From Gammaproteobacteria bacterium (GTDB lineage Bacteria > Pseudomonadota > Gammaproteobacteria > Eutrophobiales > Eutrophobiaceae), in NCBI GenBank assembly GCA_016198885.1, contig JACQHV010000152.1:1-6147 (forward strand): 6,147 nt of DNA, read 5' to 3'. A program made the position numbers and the translations under genes. This document shows, one piece after another, positions 5,365 to 6,147 of the stretch. The notes beneath the pieces are model-generated. The model was given only the letters and a program-made list of their open reading frames with translations, had not been told where the DNA came from and did no database searches. How positions within the stretch are numbered: position 1 is the first letter of the stretch; each line of letters starts with the position of its first letter.

Positions 5365-6147
5365 ATGGATAAGACCTATAATCCACAGGCCATAGAAATT
5401 CACTGGTACCAGACTTGGGAAAAAAATAATTATTTTGCACCCAGAGGCGATGGGCCGGGTTACTGCATCATGCTTCCTCCACCCAATGTCACCGGCAGCC
5501 TGCACATGGGTCATGCCTTCCAGCATACCCTGATGGATATCCTGATCCGCTATCACCGCATGAAGGGTTTCAGAACACTCTGGCAATGCGGGACGGATCA
5601 TGCCGGCATTGCGACCCAGATGGTGGTTGAACGGCAACTGGAACTGGAAGGCAAGACGCGCCATCAACTCGGACGTGAAAAATTTATTGATAAAGTCTGG
5701 GAGTGGAAATACATCTCGGGCAATACCATTACACAACAATTACGGCGCCTGGGGACCTCCATGGACTGGTCGCGGGAACGATTCACTATGGATGAAGGCC
5801 TGTCAAATGCTGTGCGTCGCGTATTCATCAAATTATATGAAGAGGATTTAATCTACCGTGGCAAGCGTCTGGTTAACTGGGATCCGGTGCTGCACACCGC
5901 CATTTCCGATCTCGAGGTAATCTCCGAAGAAGAAAACGGAAAATTGTGGCATATACGCTATCCAATCCACGGGGGGTCAGGATATGTTGTTGTCGCCACT
6001 ACACGCCCCGAAACCATGCTGGGAGATACTGCGATTGCAGTTCACCCCCAAGATGAACGTTATCGAAATCTTATTGGCAAACAAATTAATTTACCGTTGG
6101 CGGGCCGTACTATCCCCGTTATCTCTGATGAATATGTAGATCCTGAA
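5365..6147 (+). CDS. valS: Valyl-tRNA synthetase, N-terminal part (runs off the window)
   Basis: ValS is a class I aminoacyl-tRNA synthetase that attaches valine to tRNA-Val in the cytosol. The open frame from ATG 5365 to the window edge gives 261 residues of a protein usually near 900-950, so the KMSKS loop and anticodon domain are missing here. MDKTYNPQAIE matches the E. coli start (MEKTYNPQDIE). The class I HIGH motif appears as HMGH at 47-50 within PPPNVTGSLHMGHAF, CGTDHAGIATQ follows at 75-85, and LVNWDP (169-174) marks the approach to the CP1 editing domain, whose threonine-rich TTRPETMLGDT begins at 212. An in-frame TAA at 5341-5343 rules out any longer start. It follows the small ORF by 124 bp, in the same order as other proteobacterial pepA-holC-valS clusters, and may be co-transcribed with them. 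Confidence 0.97.
   Translation, partial: MDKTYNPQAIEIHWYQTWEKNNYFAPRGDGPGYCIMLPPPNVTGSLHMGHAFQHTLMDILIRYHRMKGFRTLWQCGTDHAGIATQMVVERQLELEGKTRHQLGREKFIDKVWEWKYISGNTITQQLRRLGTSMDWSRERFTMDEGLSNAVRRVFIKLYEEDLIYRGKRLVNWDPVLHTAISDLEVISEEENGKLWHIRYPIHGGSGYVVVATTRPETMLGDTAIAVHPQDERYRNLIGKQINLPLAGRTIPVISDEYVDPE

Noticed and set aside
5293..5739. Open frame of 148 codons on the minus strand across the valS start
   Set aside because: It lies opposite the conserved ValS N-terminus, HIGH motif included, and has no plausible own identity. valS itself is certain.

Overview
The window is ordinary core chromosome of a Gram-negative proteobacterium. It carries both inner-membrane permease subunits of the Lpt lipopolysaccharide exporter (lptF, lptG). 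On the other side of a divergent intergenic region it carries pepA-holC-(small ORF)-valS. This layout, lptGF facing away from pepA-holC-valS, is the one known from Escherichia coli and other Beta- and Gammaproteobacteria. The modest G+C content, the RDD-family membrane protein next to lptG and the small ORF between holC and valS make me lean towards an AT-richer betaproteobacterium such as a Nitrosomonas relative. That taxonomic guess is inference, not a database result.

Layout: positions 1-37 are the 3' part of a tRNA, most likely tRNA-Glu. A small RDD-family membrane protein (91-528, +) follows and converges on lptG with only 20 bp between the stop codons. lptG (549-1613, -) and lptF (1610-2716, -) form a two-gene unit with a 4-bp ATGA overlap. 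A 155-bp divergent region (2717-2871) separates lptF from pepA (2872-4380, +). holC starts 1 nt after the pepA stop, an unrecognised small acidic ORF (4809-5240) overlaps the holC end by 14 nt, and 124 bp later valS begins (5365) and runs off the window edge.

How the genes work together: LptF and LptG dimerise with LptB to extract LPS from the inner membrane. PepA is the hexameric M17 leucyl aminopeptidase. HolC is the chi subunit of the DNA polymerase III clamp loader. ValS charges tRNA-Val. The tight spacing from pepA to the small ORF suggests one transcript with coupled translation; valS may also have its own weak promoter.

I see no mobile element, CRISPR array, prophage or defence system. 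The points most worth a second look are the small ORF between holC and valS with two PVLxD motifs, an A9 run in pepA that contains a slippery heptamer and would yield an N-terminal-domain-only product if the ribosome shifts, and a G8 tract inside lptG. None amounts to a new system on this evidence.
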